DNA of 51,440 nt from Actinoplanes subtropicus (GTDB taxonomy: Bacteria > Actinomycetota > Actinomycetes > Mycobacteriales > Micromonosporaceae), in contig NZ_JOJL01000060.1 of NCBI RefSeq assembly GCF_000721705.1, positions 1 to 51,440 on the forward strand. The letters are read 5' to 3'. The number at the start of each line of letters is the position of its first letter. Within the stretch, counting starts at the first letter, position 1. Shown piece by piece: positions 1 to 8,882 of the stretch. The translations under genes and the position numbers were made by a program. The notes beneath the pieces were generated by a model. It did no database searches and had not been told where the DNA came from. It was given only the letters and a program-made list of their open reading frames with translations.

Positions 1-136
1 TTCTGACCTTCGACAAGCCAGAACCTAGGCGGGACAACGGCATGTAGTGCACAGAACGGCTTAAACCACCCACACATGCGTCAGTAGAACCACAAAAACT
101 GGCGCCGCCTCCGGGGACTGCCAAAATTCAGGACTA
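1..136. other. Intergenic stretch, no gene seen
   Basis: I see no open frame with coding character, no tRNA-like fold and no clear promoter here. It is less GC-rich than the rest of the window. It lies downstream of the leftward NYN gene and ends at the first palindromic element. Confidence 0.5.
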
Positions 137-210
137 CCGCGATCGCCCCGCCCGCTCACCGGCCCCAAAGGGGCGATCGCCCGCGGAGCGAAGCGGAGCC
201 AGCCGGCTCA
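137..210. repeat. GCGATCGC palindromic element, short copy 1
   Basis: Inverted arms GCGATCGCCCC (139-149) and GGGGCGATCGC (170-180) enclose a 20-nt loop. The right flank carries a GGAGCGAAGCGGAGCC motif followed by CAGCCGGCTCA. The last three bases (208-210) are the stop codon of the leftward NYN gene, so the element begins exactly where that gene ends. Related copies are at 15030, 43645 and 47560. It may act as a terminator or be a small non-autonomous palindromic repeat. Confidence 0.7.
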
Positions 211-1578
211 GCTCCTTGACAGGCGTCTGATCAGAGAATCCGCGCCCATCGGGTACGCGCCGTGGCGCCGCACGCCGTCGGCGACCTCCCGGTCCGACGA
301 GACCACCACGAGCGGGCGCCCGGCCGGCTCGGCCCGTACCAGCTGGCGGATCAGCTCGTCGGCGGTGTCCCCCTTCCGGGAGAACAACACGCGCACGCCG
401 CGGGGCGCCGGCGGCAGCCCGTGCACCCGCTCGGCCCCGTCGAAGACCACCGTGATCTCGTCGCCGGTCTGCGCCGCTATCCCGCCCAGCCCGGTGATCA
501 GCCGCTTGCGCTGCTGCTCCAGCGACATCTCGGCGAAGCCGCGCTTGGTCACGTTGTACCCGTCCACGATCAGGTGCGCCCGGGGCAGGGCGAGCAACTG
601 GTCGAGCCGGCCGGGGTCGTCGGTGTCCTGGGCGCGGGCCCGGGAGCGCTCGGGCGAGCCGGGCCGGTCGGCCGCCGCGTCCGCCACGAAATCGGCCGGC
701 AGCTTCTCGGACGGGCCCAGCGCCAGCTCGCGGCGCAGGCCGGAGGCGGCCTGCCCGATCGTCTCGATGAGCAGCCAGAGGCGGGCGTCGTCGGCGGCCC
801 GGGCGTCCTTGACGCTCTGCTTGCCGGTGGCGGCCATCGTCTCGGCCTCGGCCAGGCGGGCCTTCAGCCGGCGTACCTCCGCGTCATGATCCGCCGCGAT
901 GCGCGACGCGCGCCCCTTCTCGGTGGCCAGCAGGTCGCTCGCGCGTTTCTGCGCGGCCTGCGCCTCGCGCAGGGCCTTGGCGGTGGTCCGCGACTCCTCG
1001 CGCAGCGTGCCCAGCTCCTCGCGGACCCGGGCGAGCTCGTCGCGCAGCTTGTCGGCCTCGACCTTGGCGACCGTCCGGTCGTGCTCGGCCCGCAGCGCCC
1101 GCTGCTCGGCCTCGTGCACCTGGCGGGCCACGGCGGCGCTGTCGGCCTCGGCCCGGACCGCCTCGCCGGCCCCCTCGACCAGCTCGCGCCAGCCTTCCGG
1201 CCGGGCCAGATAGGCCAGCGCGGCGACCTCGACCGGGTCGGCGGCGGCCGGCGCCATCCCGGCGACCACGGCGGCGCCCAGGTCACCCGCCTCGGTAACG
1301 ATCCGGCCGCTGATCCGCTGCCGGAAGAGCGGGTCGGAGGTGAGCTGCGCGGCGATCTCCCGGCCGCCCAGCCGTGCCCGGCGATTCGGGGCAAACCGGG
1401 CGACCCGCCGGAGCGCCACCGGGATCTCGTCGCCGGGCAGGCCCGGCAGGGCGGCGGCGGCAAGAGCGGTCACCCGCTGGCGGACCGGCTCGGGGAGGAT
1501 CGGTTCCGGGACAAACTCCACGTCTTGGACGGCCGCCTCCTCCTGGGGGCGGTCGTCGTGACGCAGAGGCTCGGACAT
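208..1578 (-). CDS. NYN-domain (YacP-like) predicted RNase/RNA-binding protein
   Basis: 456 aa. The C-terminal ~120 residues are a NYN domain of the YacP type (PIN-like nuclease fold). LIVDGYNV at about 336 supplies the first acidic residue, VFDG is near 379 and SSDREV near 428, which are the acidic positions expected to bind metal. Residues ~155-255 are rich in Ala, Glu, Arg and Leu with a heptad-like pattern and should form a coiled coil. The N-terminal ~120 residues are an alpha-helical region I do not recognise beyond its conservation in actinobacterial homologues. The ATG at 1578 is divergent from the DEDD nuclease gene. RNA cleavage is inferred from the fold. The stop codon lies in a palindromic repeat. 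Confidence 0.85.
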   Translation of the reverse strand: MSEPLRHDDRPQEEAAVQDVEFVPEPILPEPVRQRVTALAAAALPGLPGDEIPVALRRVARFAPNRRARLGGREIAAQLTSDPLFRQRISGRIVTEAGDLGAAVVAGMAPAAADPVEVAALAYLARPEGWRELVEGAGEAVRAEADSAAVARQVHEAEQRALRAEHDRTVAKVEADKLRDELARVREELGTLREESRTTAKALREAQAAQKRASDLLATEKGRASRIAADHDAEVRRLKARLAEAETMAATGKQSVKDARAADDARLWLLIETIGQAASGLRRELALGPSEKLPADFVADAAADRPGSPERSRARAQDTDDPGRLDQLLALPRAHLIVDGYNVTKRGFAEMSLEQQRKRLITGLGGIAAQTGDEITVVFDGAERVHGLPPAPRGVRVLFSRKGDTADELIRQLVRAEPAGRPLVVVSSDREVADGVRRHGAYPMGADSLIRRLSRS

Positions 1579-1662
1579 CTACCCATTCTCACACCGTGGA
1601 CGGCAAAAAAGCTTGTCGAAGCAAGTGATCTTTCAAAGCCCAATCTTGTCGTACCCCCTCTC

Positions 1663-1668
1663 TAATCT
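1663..1668 (+). promoter_or_regulatory. Putative -10 box of a leaderless promoter
   Basis: TAATCT ends 7 nt before the GTG at 1676, the spacing expected if transcription starts at the start codon. No clear -35 is visible. It supports GTG 1676 as the start of the downstream gene. Confidence 0.4.
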
Positions 1669-1675
1669 CCCCGCC

Positions 1676-3460
1676 GTGGCACAACCCGCATATGTCCAGG
1701 GCACTCTGGACACGCTTCTCGCCGACCCGGCGGCGCACTCCCTGGCCGAGACCACGTTCGTGGTGCTCGACCTCGAGACGACCGGCGGCGCGGCCGACGG
1801 GGCCGGCGTCACCGAGATCGGCGCGGTCAAGGTGCGCGGCGGCGAGGAACTCGGCGTCTTCGCGACCCTGGTCAACCCGGGCGAGCGCATCCCGGCGTTC
1901 ATCACCGTCCTGACCGGCATCACCGACGCCATGCTGGCCCCGGCGCCGTCGATCGAGACGGTGCTGCCCAGCCTGCTCGAGTTCCTGCGCGGGGCGGTGC
2001 TGGTGGCGCACAACGCGCCGTACGACGTGGGTTTCCTGAAAGCCGCCTGTGCCCGGCACGGCTACCCCTGGCCCAACCCGCGGGTGCTCGACACCGCCGC
2101 GCTGGCCCGGCGGGCGCTGACCCGAGACGAGGTGCCCAACCGCAAGCTCGCCACCCTCGCGCATTTCTTCCACGCCGCGGTCCAGCCCACCCACCGCGCG
2201 CTCGACGACGCCCGGGCCACCGTCGACGTGCTGCACGGCCTGATCGAGCGGCTGGGCAGCTTCCGGGTGCACACGCTGGGCGACGCGCTCGAGTTCGCCA
2301 AGGCGGTCACCCCCACCCAGCGCCGCCAGCGGCACCTGGCCGAGGGGCTGCCGCACGTGCCGGGCGTCTACGTGTTCCGGGCCGCCGACGACCGGCCGCT
2401 CTACGTCGGCACCTCGAAGGACATCGCCACCCGCGTCCGCAGCTACTTCACCGCCAGCGAGAAGAGGGCGCGCATCTCCGAGATGCTCGGCGCCGCCACC
2501 CGGGTGGAGGCGGTCGAGTGCGCCCACTCGCTGGAGGCGGAGGTCCGCGAGCTGCGGCTGATCGCGGCGCACTCCCCGCCGTACAACCGCAGGTCCAAAT
2601 ACCCCGAGCGAGTGGTCTGGCTCAAGCTCACCGAGGAGGCGTATCCGCGCCTGTCGATCGTGCGCCGCCTCGCCGACGACAGCTCGGCGTATCTGGGGCC
2701 GTTCTCCTCGCGGCGCACCGCCGAGCTGGCCGCCGCCGGGGTCTACGACGCGCTGCCGCTGCGCCAGTGTGGCCACACGCTCTCGATCCGCACGCCCACC
2801 CCGGCCTGCGCGCTGGCCGAGCTCGGCAAATGCCCCGCGCCGTGCGAACACAAGATCACCCCGGAGGTGTACGCGGCGACCGCCGCCCTGCCCTTTCGCA
2901 CCGCCATCCACGGCGACCCGGGGATCGTCGTGGCCGCGCTGATGGGCCGCATCGACGCCCTCTCCGAGCACCAGCGCTACGAGGAGGCGGCGGTCCTGCG
3001 CTCCCGGCTGATCGCCCTGCTCCGGGCGACCGTCCGCATGCAGCGGTTGTCCGCCCTGACCCGGCTCGCCGAGGTGGTCGCCGCCCGCCGGGACACCGTC
3101 GGCGGGTGGGAGATCATCGTGGTCCGGCACGGCCGGCTCGCCGCCGCGGCCACCTCGCCGCCGCGCGAGCATCCCCGCCCGACCCTCGACGCGGTCCGGT
3201 TGACCGCCGAGACGGTCCTACCCGGACCGGGCCCGGTGCCGGCCGCGAGCGCCGAGGAGACCGAGCGCATCCTCGCCTGGCTCGAACGGGCCGACACCCG
3301 GTTGGTGGAAACCTCCGGCGACTGGGTGTCACCGGTTCGTGGCGCGGCGCGCTTCACCGCCCTGCTCAACCGGGCAGAAGCCGCGGCATCGGGCAAAGAC
3401 TCGGCCGTTCGCTCATCCGTAACTGACCGTTCGGATGACGCTCGCTCGCTTAGGCTGTAA
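1676..3460 (+). CDS. DEDDh exonuclease fused to UvrC-like GIY-YIG nuclease
   Basis: 594 aa from GTG 1676; an ATG at 1613 in the same frame would add 21 poorly coding residues. The N-terminal ~200 residues are a DnaQ-like 3'-5' exonuclease: FVVLDLETTGG gives the first D and E, LVAHNAPYDVGF the third acid, and HRALDDARATVDV the His and last Asp of DEDDh. A GIY-YIG domain follows (GVYVFRAADDRPLYVGTSK, then RVRSYF), like the N-terminal half of UvrC or Cho. The region after it resembles UvrC up to the UvrB-binding helices (RYEEAAVLRSRL), but there is no EndoV/RNaseH-like or HhH part. Mycobacteria carry the same fusion near trpD and ctaE. A role in DNA repair or processing is inferred. Confidence 0.88.
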   Translation: MAQPAYVQGTLDTLLADPAAHSLAETTFVVLDLETTGGAADGAGVTEIGAVKVRGGEELGVFATLVNPGERIPAFITVLTGITDAMLAPAPSIETVLPSLLEFLRGAVLVAHNAPYDVGFLKAACARHGYPWPNPRVLDTAALARRALTRDEVPNRKLATLAHFFHAAVQPTHRALDDARATVDVLHGLIERLGSFRVHTLGDALEFAKAVTPTQRRQRHLAEGLPHVPGVYVFRAADDRPLYVGTSKDIATRVRSYFTASEKRARISEMLGAATRVEAVECAHSLEAEVRELRLIAAHSPPYNRRSKYPERVVWLKLTEEAYPRLSIVRRLADDSSAYLGPFSSRRTAELAAAGVYDALPLRQCGHTLSIRTPTPACALAELGKCPAPCEHKITPEVYAATAALPFRTAIHGDPGIVVAALMGRIDALSEHQRYEEAAVLRSRLIALLRATVRMQRLSALTRLAEVVAARRDTVGGWEIIVVRHGRLAAAATSPPREHPRPTLDAVRLTAETVLPGPGPVPAASAEETERILAWLERADTRLVETSGDWVSPVRGAARFTALLNRAEAAASGKDSAVRSSVTDRSDDARSLRL

Positions 3461-3471
3461 GGCAAGTGGAT

Positions 3472-3493
3472 TCACCCGGAGTGGTTCGGGTGA
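3472..3493 (+). promoter_or_regulatory. Small inverted repeat between nuclease and rel-like gene
   Basis: TCACCCG (3472-3478) and CGGGTGA (3487-3493) are perfect 7-bp arms with an 8-nt spacer, in the 109-nt gap before the Rel homologue. There is no T-run, so this is either a weak terminator or a protein-binding site. Confidence 0.3.
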
Positions 3494-3569
3494 CTTCACG
3501 GCGATTTGCCAGGCGGATCGCGCGGGTGCCCACGGGTTCCCGGGCGGCCGAGCGGTGAGGGGGTGTCCA

Positions 3570-5363
3570 GTGGACGTCGACGCCGGCCACGGCGCCGCCC
3601 TTGGACGTGCCCTCCCCACGCAAGCGCCCGCCAGTGGTTCCCTCACCCAGCGCCTCCGCTCGTTCCTGAGCTTCCCGGGCAACGACGACGACCCGGTCGT
3701 ACGGCTCACCAAGACGCACCGCGGCATCCACCCCTCCGCCGACTCCGGCATCCTGCGCCGCGGCTACGCGATCGCGGAGAACATGCACCGCGGCCAGATG
3801 CGCAAGTCCGGCGATCCGTACATCACGCATCCGCTGGCGGTCGCCCAGATCTGCGCCGAACTGGGGATGGATACCACCACCCTGGTCGCCGCCCTGCTGC
3901 ACGACACGGTGGAGGACACGAGCTACACGCTGGAGGCGCTGCACAGCGACTTCGGCCCCGAGGTGACCCACCTGGTCGACGGCGTGACCAAGTTCGACAA
4001 AGCGTTCTACGGCAAGGCGGCCGAGGGCGAGACGATCCGCAAGATGATCGTCGCGGCCGGCAAGGACGTCCGGGTGCTGGTGATCAAGCTCGCCGACCGG
4101 CTGCACAACATGCGTACGCTCGACGCCCGCTCCCCCGCGAGCCGCGCCCGGATCGCCACTGCGACCCTCGATGTGCTGGTCCCGCTCTGCGACCGGCTCG
4201 GCATCCAGGCCCTCAAGCGCGACCTCGACGACGTGGTGCTCTACCACCTGGAGCCGGATTCGTACGCGCGCATCGACGACCACGTCCGCAACCGCCCCGG
4301 CTGGGACGAATACCTCAACGACGTCTCCGCGAAGGCGCGCACCGCGCTGCGCCGCCAGCGAGTGTCGGCCGAGGTACGGGTCCGGCCCCGGCACTACTAC
4401 TCGATCTGGAAGGACACGGTCGCCGGCAATCATCCGGTCCCCTTCGACCTCCCCCGGATAGCGGTCATCGTCGACGGGCCGCCCACCGACTGTTACGCGG
4501 CGCTCGGCGCGATCCACGGCCAGTGGCGCCCGGTGGCCGGCCGCTTCAAAGACTTCATCGCCTCGCCGAAGAACAACCTCTACCGCTCGCTCCACACGAC
4601 CGTCACCGGCCCCGAGGGCCGCCTGGTCGAGGTGCTGATCCGCACCGAGACGATGCACCGGTACTCCGAGTACGGCGTCGCCACCAGCTATCGCTACCCG
4701 AAGGTCGCCGAGACCCACGACCCGTCCGGCGCCGACCAGCTCTCCTGGCTCAAGCGGGTGCTCGACTGGCAGCAGGACACCACCGACGCCGCCCAGTTCC
4801 TCGCCTCGCTCCGCTGCGATCTCGCCGAGGCCCAGATCACCGTCTTCGCCCACGGCCAGGCGTTCGAGCTGCCCAGCGGCTCCACCCCGGTCGACCTGGC
4901 GTACGAGCTGGGGCCCGAGACCGGCGACCAGTGCCTGGCCGCCACGATCAACGGCCGCCTCGCCCCGCTGAGCTCCCCGCTGCGCGACGGCGACGTGGTC
5001 GAGATCTTCGCCGAGAACGACGGCCACGTCGAGACCGAGGCGAACGCGCCGCGCGGCCCCCGCAAGGAGTGGCTGGGCTTCGTGAAATCCAGCACCGCCC
5101 AGCTCCAGATCAACAAGTACTTCGACGACAAGAACGAGCCCGGCATGAGCATCGCCGACAAGGTACGGCTGGGCCGGGCGACGATCGGGCTGACCCTGCG
5201 CAAACACGACCGGGGGCTGGCCAGCGAGGTGCCGCTGCGCCGGCTCGCCGAGGAACTGGGCTACCCCGACCTGGAGACGATGCTGGTCGCCGTCTGTGAG
5301 CGCACGCTCGAACCGGACACGGTCGTCGAGCAGCTCATCGCCCTCGTCGACCACCCGGACTGA
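3570..5363 (+). CDS. Short RelA/SpoT homologue (HD, synthetase, TGS; no ACT)
   Basis: 597 aa from GTG 3570, chosen because GAGGGGG lies 6-7 nt upstream. Domains in order: HD hydrolase (ITHPL with His 87, HDTVEDT from 111, KLADRLHNMRT), (p)ppGpp synthetase (RPRHYYSIWKD, FDLPRIAVIVDG, GRFKDFIASPKNN, YRSLHTTV, EVLIRT) and TGS (QITVFAHGQAFELPSGSTPVDLAYE, quoted in parts: QITVFAHG and ELPSGSTPVDLAYE). The catalytic residues of both activities appear retained, including Asp of FDL and Glu of EVLIRT. A helical segment follows, but the zinc-finger and ACT domains of full-length Rel (~750-800 aa) are absent. It is therefore probably a second RSH enzyme, with a full-length rel elsewhere. It could make or destroy (p)ppGpp. 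Confidence 0.85.
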   Translation: MDVDAGHGAALGRALPTQAPASGSLTQRLRSFLSFPGNDDDPVVRLTKTHRGIHPSADSGILRRGYAIAENMHRGQMRKSGDPYITHPLAVAQICAELGMDTTTLVAALLHDTVEDTSYTLEALHSDFGPEVTHLVDGVTKFDKAFYGKAAEGETIRKMIVAAGKDVRVLVIKLADRLHNMRTLDARSPASRARIATATLDVLVPLCDRLGIQALKRDLDDVVLYHLEPDSYARIDDHVRNRPGWDEYLNDVSAKARTALRRQRVSAEVRVRPRHYYSIWKDTVAGNHPVPFDLPRIAVIVDGPPTDCYAALGAIHGQWRPVAGRFKDFIASPKNNLYRSLHTTVTGPEGRLVEVLIRTETMHRYSEYGVATSYRYPKVAETHDPSGADQLSWLKRVLDWQQDTTDAAQFLASLRCDLAEAQITVFAHGQAFELPSGSTPVDLAYELGPETGDQCLAATINGRLAPLSSPLRDGDVVEIFAENDGHVETEANAPRGPRKEWLGFVKSSTAQLQINKYFDDKNEPGMSIADKVRLGRATIGLTLRKHDRGLASEVPLRRLAEELGYPDLETMLVAVCERTLEPDTVVEQLIALVDHPD

Positions 5364-5382
5364 AACTTACAGCGACCGCCGT

Positions 5383-5388
5383 TAGCCT
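5383..5388 (+). promoter_or_regulatory. Putative -10 box of a leaderless promoter
   Basis: TAGCCT ends 7 nt before the GTG at 5396. The gap after the rel-like gene is only 32 nt and has no ribosome-binding site. Confidence 0.4.
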
Positions 5389-5395
5389 TGCTCAC

Positions 5396-5914
5396 GTGAA
5401 ATTCCCTCGGCGAGTGCGCGGCCTGGCGTACATCACGTTCTATCGGATGCCGCTTCCCGTACGCCGCGGGTTGGCCAGGCTGGTCTCGCCGCGCTACGTG
5501 GTCGGCGCGGTCACCATCCTGCGCGACTCGGAGGCGGCCGCCGGCGACGGCCCCGACCGCGTGCTGCTGCTCCGGCAGCCGAGCCGGCACGGCTGGGGCC
5601 TGCCGGCCGGCCTGCTGAAGAAGCGGGAGCAGCCGGTGGTCGGCGCGGCCCGCGAGCTCCTCGAGGAGACCGGCGTCCGGGTCGACCCCGCCGACATGAC
5701 CGCCGCCTCGCCGAACGCGATCATCCACGTGGTCGGCGTGGTCGACACGATCTTCTTCGCCTCGGTCCCGGCCTCGACCACGCCGCTGATCGTGGACGGC
5801 GCCGAGGTGCTGGAGGCGGCCTGGTTCCCGGTCGACGACCTGCCCCGGCTGAGCGCCAACACCGCCCTGGTCCTGGGCCGCTACGGCATCGGCCCGATGG
5901 CCTCCGCGGGATGA
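5396..5914 (+). CDS. Nudix hydrolase
   Basis: 172 aa. A complete Nudix box is visible at about residues 73-95: G, then E five residues on, then REL-EE-TG (GLLKKRE followed by ARELLEETGV). The enzyme should hydrolyse a nucleoside diphosphate linked to another moiety; the substrate cannot be told from sequence. The N-terminal basic stretch (RVRGLAYITFYRMPLPVRRG) is not typical of MutT and may contact membrane or nucleic acid. The stop overlaps the next gene's ATG by 4 nt (ATGA), so the two are probably translated together. Confidence 0.88.
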   Translation: MKFPRRVRGLAYITFYRMPLPVRRGLARLVSPRYVVGAVTILRDSEAAAGDGPDRVLLLRQPSRHGWGLPAGLLKKREQPVVGAARELLEETGVRVDPADMTAASPNAIIHVVGVVDTIFFASVPASTTPLIVDGAEVLEAAWFPVDDLPRLSANTALVLGRYGIGPMASAG

Positions 5915-6765
5915 CCCCCGTGCCGGAGGTCTGCGCGGTGATCCTGGCCGCCGGCGAGGGGCAACGCCTGCGCCCGCTGACCGGGAGCCTGCCCAAGGCG
6001 CTCTGCCCGGTCGGCAACGTCGCGCTCCTCGACCGGGCGCTGGCCCGGGTGGCCGCGCTGGGCCTGCCCACCGCCGTGAACGCCGCCTACCTGGCCGACC
6101 GGATCCGTGACCACGTCGGCGACCGGGCCCACCTCTCGATCGAGCCGGCGCCGCTGGGCACCTCGGGCGGCGTGGCCCGCCTGAAGTCCTGGATCGACGG
6201 TCGCGCCGTCCTCATCGGCAACGCCGACGGCTACCTCGCCGACCCGCACCGGTCCCCCGGCAAGGACGTCGCGGCCATGCTGGAGGGCTGGTCCGGCGAG
6301 ACGGTCCGGCTGCTCACCAAGCCGGTCCCACCCGGCGTCACCGGCGGTTTCAGCGGCCGCCGCTTCGCCGGCTTCTCGCTGCTGCCCTGGCGCTACGTCC
6401 GCGACCTGCCCGAGGGCCACGGCGACCTGGTCCGCACCGCGTGGCGCCCGGCCGAGGCGGCCGGCGAGCTCGATCTCATCCCGTACGAAGGCGTCTACAT
6501 CGACACCGGCACGCCGGCCGACTACCTGAGAGCCAACCTGCACGCCGCGGACGGCCACACCCTGATCGACCCCACCGCCGAGATCACCGGATCCGTCAGC
6601 GACTCGGTGGTCGGCCCGCACGCCCGCGTCCACGGCAGTGCCACCCGCGTCGTCCTCTGGCCGGGCGCCGAAATCCCGGCGGGCGAGCACCTCACCGACG
6701 CCGTCCGCGCCCCCGGCGGCCTGACCGTCCACGTCCCCCCGACCGAACCGGCCGCGCGCCGATAG
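5911..6765 (+). CDS. Nucleotidyltransferase, sugar-1-phosphate type
   Basis: 284 aa. The N-terminus has the NTP-transferase signature VILAAGEGQRLRPLTGSLPK (nucleotide-binding loop with the conserved Lys), and GNADGYL carries the metal-binding Asp. The C-terminal ~70 residues (VSDSVVGPHARVHGS) resemble a short left-handed beta-helix repeat. The family makes NDP-sugars such as GDP-mannose, UDP- or dTDP-sugars; the specific sugar is not clear. Translationally coupled to the Nudix gene upstream by a 4-nt overlap. Confidence 0.82.
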   Translation: MTPVPEVCAVILAAGEGQRLRPLTGSLPKALCPVGNVALLDRALARVAALGLPTAVNAAYLADRIRDHVGDRAHLSIEPAPLGTSGGVARLKSWIDGRAVLIGNADGYLADPHRSPGKDVAAMLEGWSGETVRLLTKPVPPGVTGGFSGRRFAGFSLLPWRYVRDLPEGHGDLVRTAWRPAEAAGELDLIPYEGVYIDTGTPADYLRANLHAADGHTLIDPTAEITGSVSDSVVGPHARVHGSATRVVLWPGAEIPAGEHLTDAVRAPGGLTVHVPPTEPAARR

Positions 6766-6808
6766 CATGGTCGCGACCGTTCCGCTCTCATCGCCGAGGA
6801 GCCGCCAG

Positions 6809-7096
6809 GTGAACACCGCGATCGTGCACATCGACTGCGCCACCGACTCGATCCCCGAGGTGGCCGAGGCACTGGCGGCTCTCGACGGCGTCAGCGAGGT
6901 CTACTCGGTGGCCGGCAACGTCGACCTGATCGCCATCGTCCGCGTCAACCACTTCGACGACATCGCCGAGGTCATCGCCGGCAAGATCTCCAAGACCCCC
7001 GGCGTCCTCAACACCGAGTCGCACATCGCCTTCCGCGCCTACTCCAAGCACGACCTCGAGGACGCCTTCGCGATCGGCCTTCCCGCCGCCGACTAA
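6809..7096 (+). CDS. Stand-alone Lrp/AsnC ligand-binding (RAM) domain protein
   Basis: 95 aa from GTG 6809, preceded by GAGGAGCC with good spacing. The whole protein is a RAM/AsnC effector domain: alternating beta-alpha-beta-beta-alpha-beta with VAGNVDLIAIVRV and LNTESHIAFRAYSK. No helix-turn-helix is present and there is no room for one before the start. Such stand-alone RAM proteins oligomerise and bind small ligands, often amino acids. Here it is either a partner of a full Lrp regulator or a ligand buffer; that part is inference. An in-frame ATG at 6767 is an alternative start but has no ribosome-binding site. Confidence 0.82.
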   Translation: MNTAIVHIDCATDSIPEVAEALAALDGVSEVYSVAGNVDLIAIVRVNHFDDIAEVIAGKISKTPGVLNTESHIAFRAYSKHDLEDAFAIGLPAAD

Positions 7097-7219
7097 AAAG
7101 CCCATACCGTACGGGATCAGGACAAGTCCCCGCCGGAGCGCCCGGCGCCGTCGTTGCCTACGCTCCGACCGCGGCCGCCGGGCTGTTCCCGGCCCAAGAC
7201 GTAACAACCAAGCACAGCA

Positions 7220-7247
7220 AAAAGGGCCCGCCGAAGCGGGCCCTTTT
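7220..7247. terminator. Bidirectional hairpin terminator
   Basis: A perfect 12-bp stem AAAAGGGCCCGC / GCGGGCCCTTTT with CGAA loop lies between the converging RAM-protein gene and qcrB. The T-run on one strand and A-run on the other make it suitable for both directions. Confidence 0.85.
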
Positions 7248-7262
7248 CGTCTGACTGACCGG

Positions 7263-8882
7263 TCAGCGGCCGGAGGTGATCTCCTCGCGCTGCTCGCCGG
7301 CGGTGACCGGGGGCAGGGCCGGGGAGACCGGGGCCTCGGCCGGCTTCTCGACCGGGAAGAAGAAGCCCTTGATCGCGGGGGCCAGGGCGCCCACGCGGTT
7401 CATCTTCTTCGGGACCACCCAGCCGCCGTACTCCAGCGGGATCGGGTGGCCGTGGTCGTCGACCGGGCCGAGCGGCTGGTGCACCTCGATGAACTGGCCG
7501 TTCGGGAGGCGGCGGATGATGCCGGTCTCCACGCCGTGCGCCAGTACCTCGCGGTCGTGCTGCTGGAGGCCCAGGCAGACCCGGACCGCCAGGAAGTACG
7601 CCAGCGGCGGGCCGATCAGCAACCCGATCCGGCCGGCCCAGGTCATCGCGTTCAGGCTGATGTGGAACTTGTCGGCGATCACGTCGTTACCGCCAGAGAG
7701 CGTCGCCACCAGGAAGAACGTGAAGGCCATCGCGCCGATGCCGGTGCGCTCGGGGTTGTCCCGCGGACGCTGCAGCAGGTTGTGGATCGCCTTGTCCTTG
7801 GTACGGCGCGCCTCGATCCACGGGTAGAACATCGGGACCGTGGTGAGCGCGCCGAGGCCGACCACCGCGGGCCAGAACAGCGGCGGGATGCTGTAGCCGT
7901 TCCCGATCGGGATGTAGATCTGCCAGTTCGGCATCAGACGGACCAGGCCGTCCATGAACATGACGTACCAGTCGGGCTGGCTGGCCGAGGAGACCTCGGA
8001 CGCCCGGTACGGGCCGAACAGCCAGATCGGGTTGATCTGGAACATGCCCGCCATCAGCGCGACCGTGCCGAAGACGGCCATGAAGAAGCCGCCCTGCTTG
8101 AGCGCGTACCGCGGGAACATGCGCTCGCCGACCACGTTGGTGTTGGTCCGCATCGGGCCGGGCCACTGGGTGTGCTTCTGCTTGAAGACCAGGCCCAGGT
8201 GCACGGCGATCAGCGCGAGCAGCGCGGCCGGGATGAGCAGCACGTGCGCGATGTAGAACCGGCCGATGATCAGGTGGCCGGGGAACTCGCCGCCGAAGAT
8301 CGACGCCGAGATCCAGGTGCCCGCGACCGGGATGGACAGCATGATCGCCGACGCGATGCGCAGGCCGGTGCCGGAGAGGCCGTCGTCCGGCAGCGAGTAC
8401 CCGGTGAAGCCGGCCAGGAAGCCGAGCAGGAACAGCAGGACGCCGATCGCCCAGTTCGCCTCGCGCGGCTTGCGGAACGCGCCGGTGAAGAAGATGCGGG
8501 CCATGTGCACGACGATCGCCGCCACGAACAGCAGCGCCGCCCAGTGGTGCATCTGCCGCAGGAACAGGCCGCCGCGCACCTCGAAGGAGAGGCGCAGGGA
8601 CGACTCGTACGCCGCCGACATGTCGACGCCGCGCAGCGCCGCGTAGGGCCCGTGGTACGTGACCTCCTGCATCGACGGGTCGAAGAAGAGGGTCAGGAAG
8701 GTGCCGGTCAGCAGCAGGATGATGAACGAGAAGAGCGCGATCTCACCGAGCAGGAACGACCAGTGGTCGGGGAAGACCTTGTTGAGCAGCGCCCGCAGCG
8801 GGGTCGCCACCTGGTAACGCTCGTCCACCCCCTTGGCGAGGGTGACCGGCGCCTGTGCGAGATCTACTTTCCGGCGTTTCAT
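7263..8882 (-). CDS. qcrB: Cytochrome bc1 complex cytochrome b subunit
   Basis: 539 aa, within the usual length for actinobacterial QcrB (~540-550). Membrane protein of the menaquinol:cytochrome c reductase. The His pairs for the two hemes are in helix 2 ([20 protein letters not shown]) and helix 4 ([20 protein letters not shown], then VHLGLVF). The quinol-oxidation motif appears as PDWY. The C-terminal ~150 residues are the soluble extension typical of actinobacteria. Its ATG overlaps the qcrA stop by 4 nt (8879-8882), so it is the last gene of ctaE-qcrC-qcrA-qcrB. Confidence 0.96.
   Translation of the reverse strand: MKRRKVDLAQAPVTLAKGVDERYQVATPLRALLNKVFPDHWSFLLGEIALFSFIILLLTGTFLTLFFDPSMQEVTYHGPYAALRGVDMSAAYESSLRLSFEVRGGLFLRQMHHWAALLFVAAIVVHMARIFFTGAFRKPREANWAIGVLLFLLGFLAGFTGYSLPDDGLSGTGLRIASAIMLSIPVAGTWISASIFGGEFPGHLIIGRFYIAHVLLIPAALLALIAVHLGLVFKQKHTQWPGPMRTNTNVVGERMFPRYALKQGGFFMAVFGTVALMAGMFQINPIWLFGPYRASEVSSASQPDWYVMFMDGLVRLMPNWQIYIPIGNGYSIPPLFWPAVVGLGALTTVPMFYPWIEARRTKDKAIHNLLQRPRDNPERTGIGAMAFTFFLVATLSGGNDVIADKFHISLNAMTWAGRIGLLIGPPLAYFLAVRVCLGLQQHDREVLAHGVETGIIRRLPNGQFIEVHQPLGPVDDHGHPIPLEYGGWVVPKKMNRVGALAPAIKGFFFPVEKPAEAPVSPALPPVTAGEQREEITSGR

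Noticed and set aside
262..1665. Plus-strand frame opposite the NYN gene
   Set aside because: Low-complexity shadow; the minus-strand NYN domain has clear motifs.
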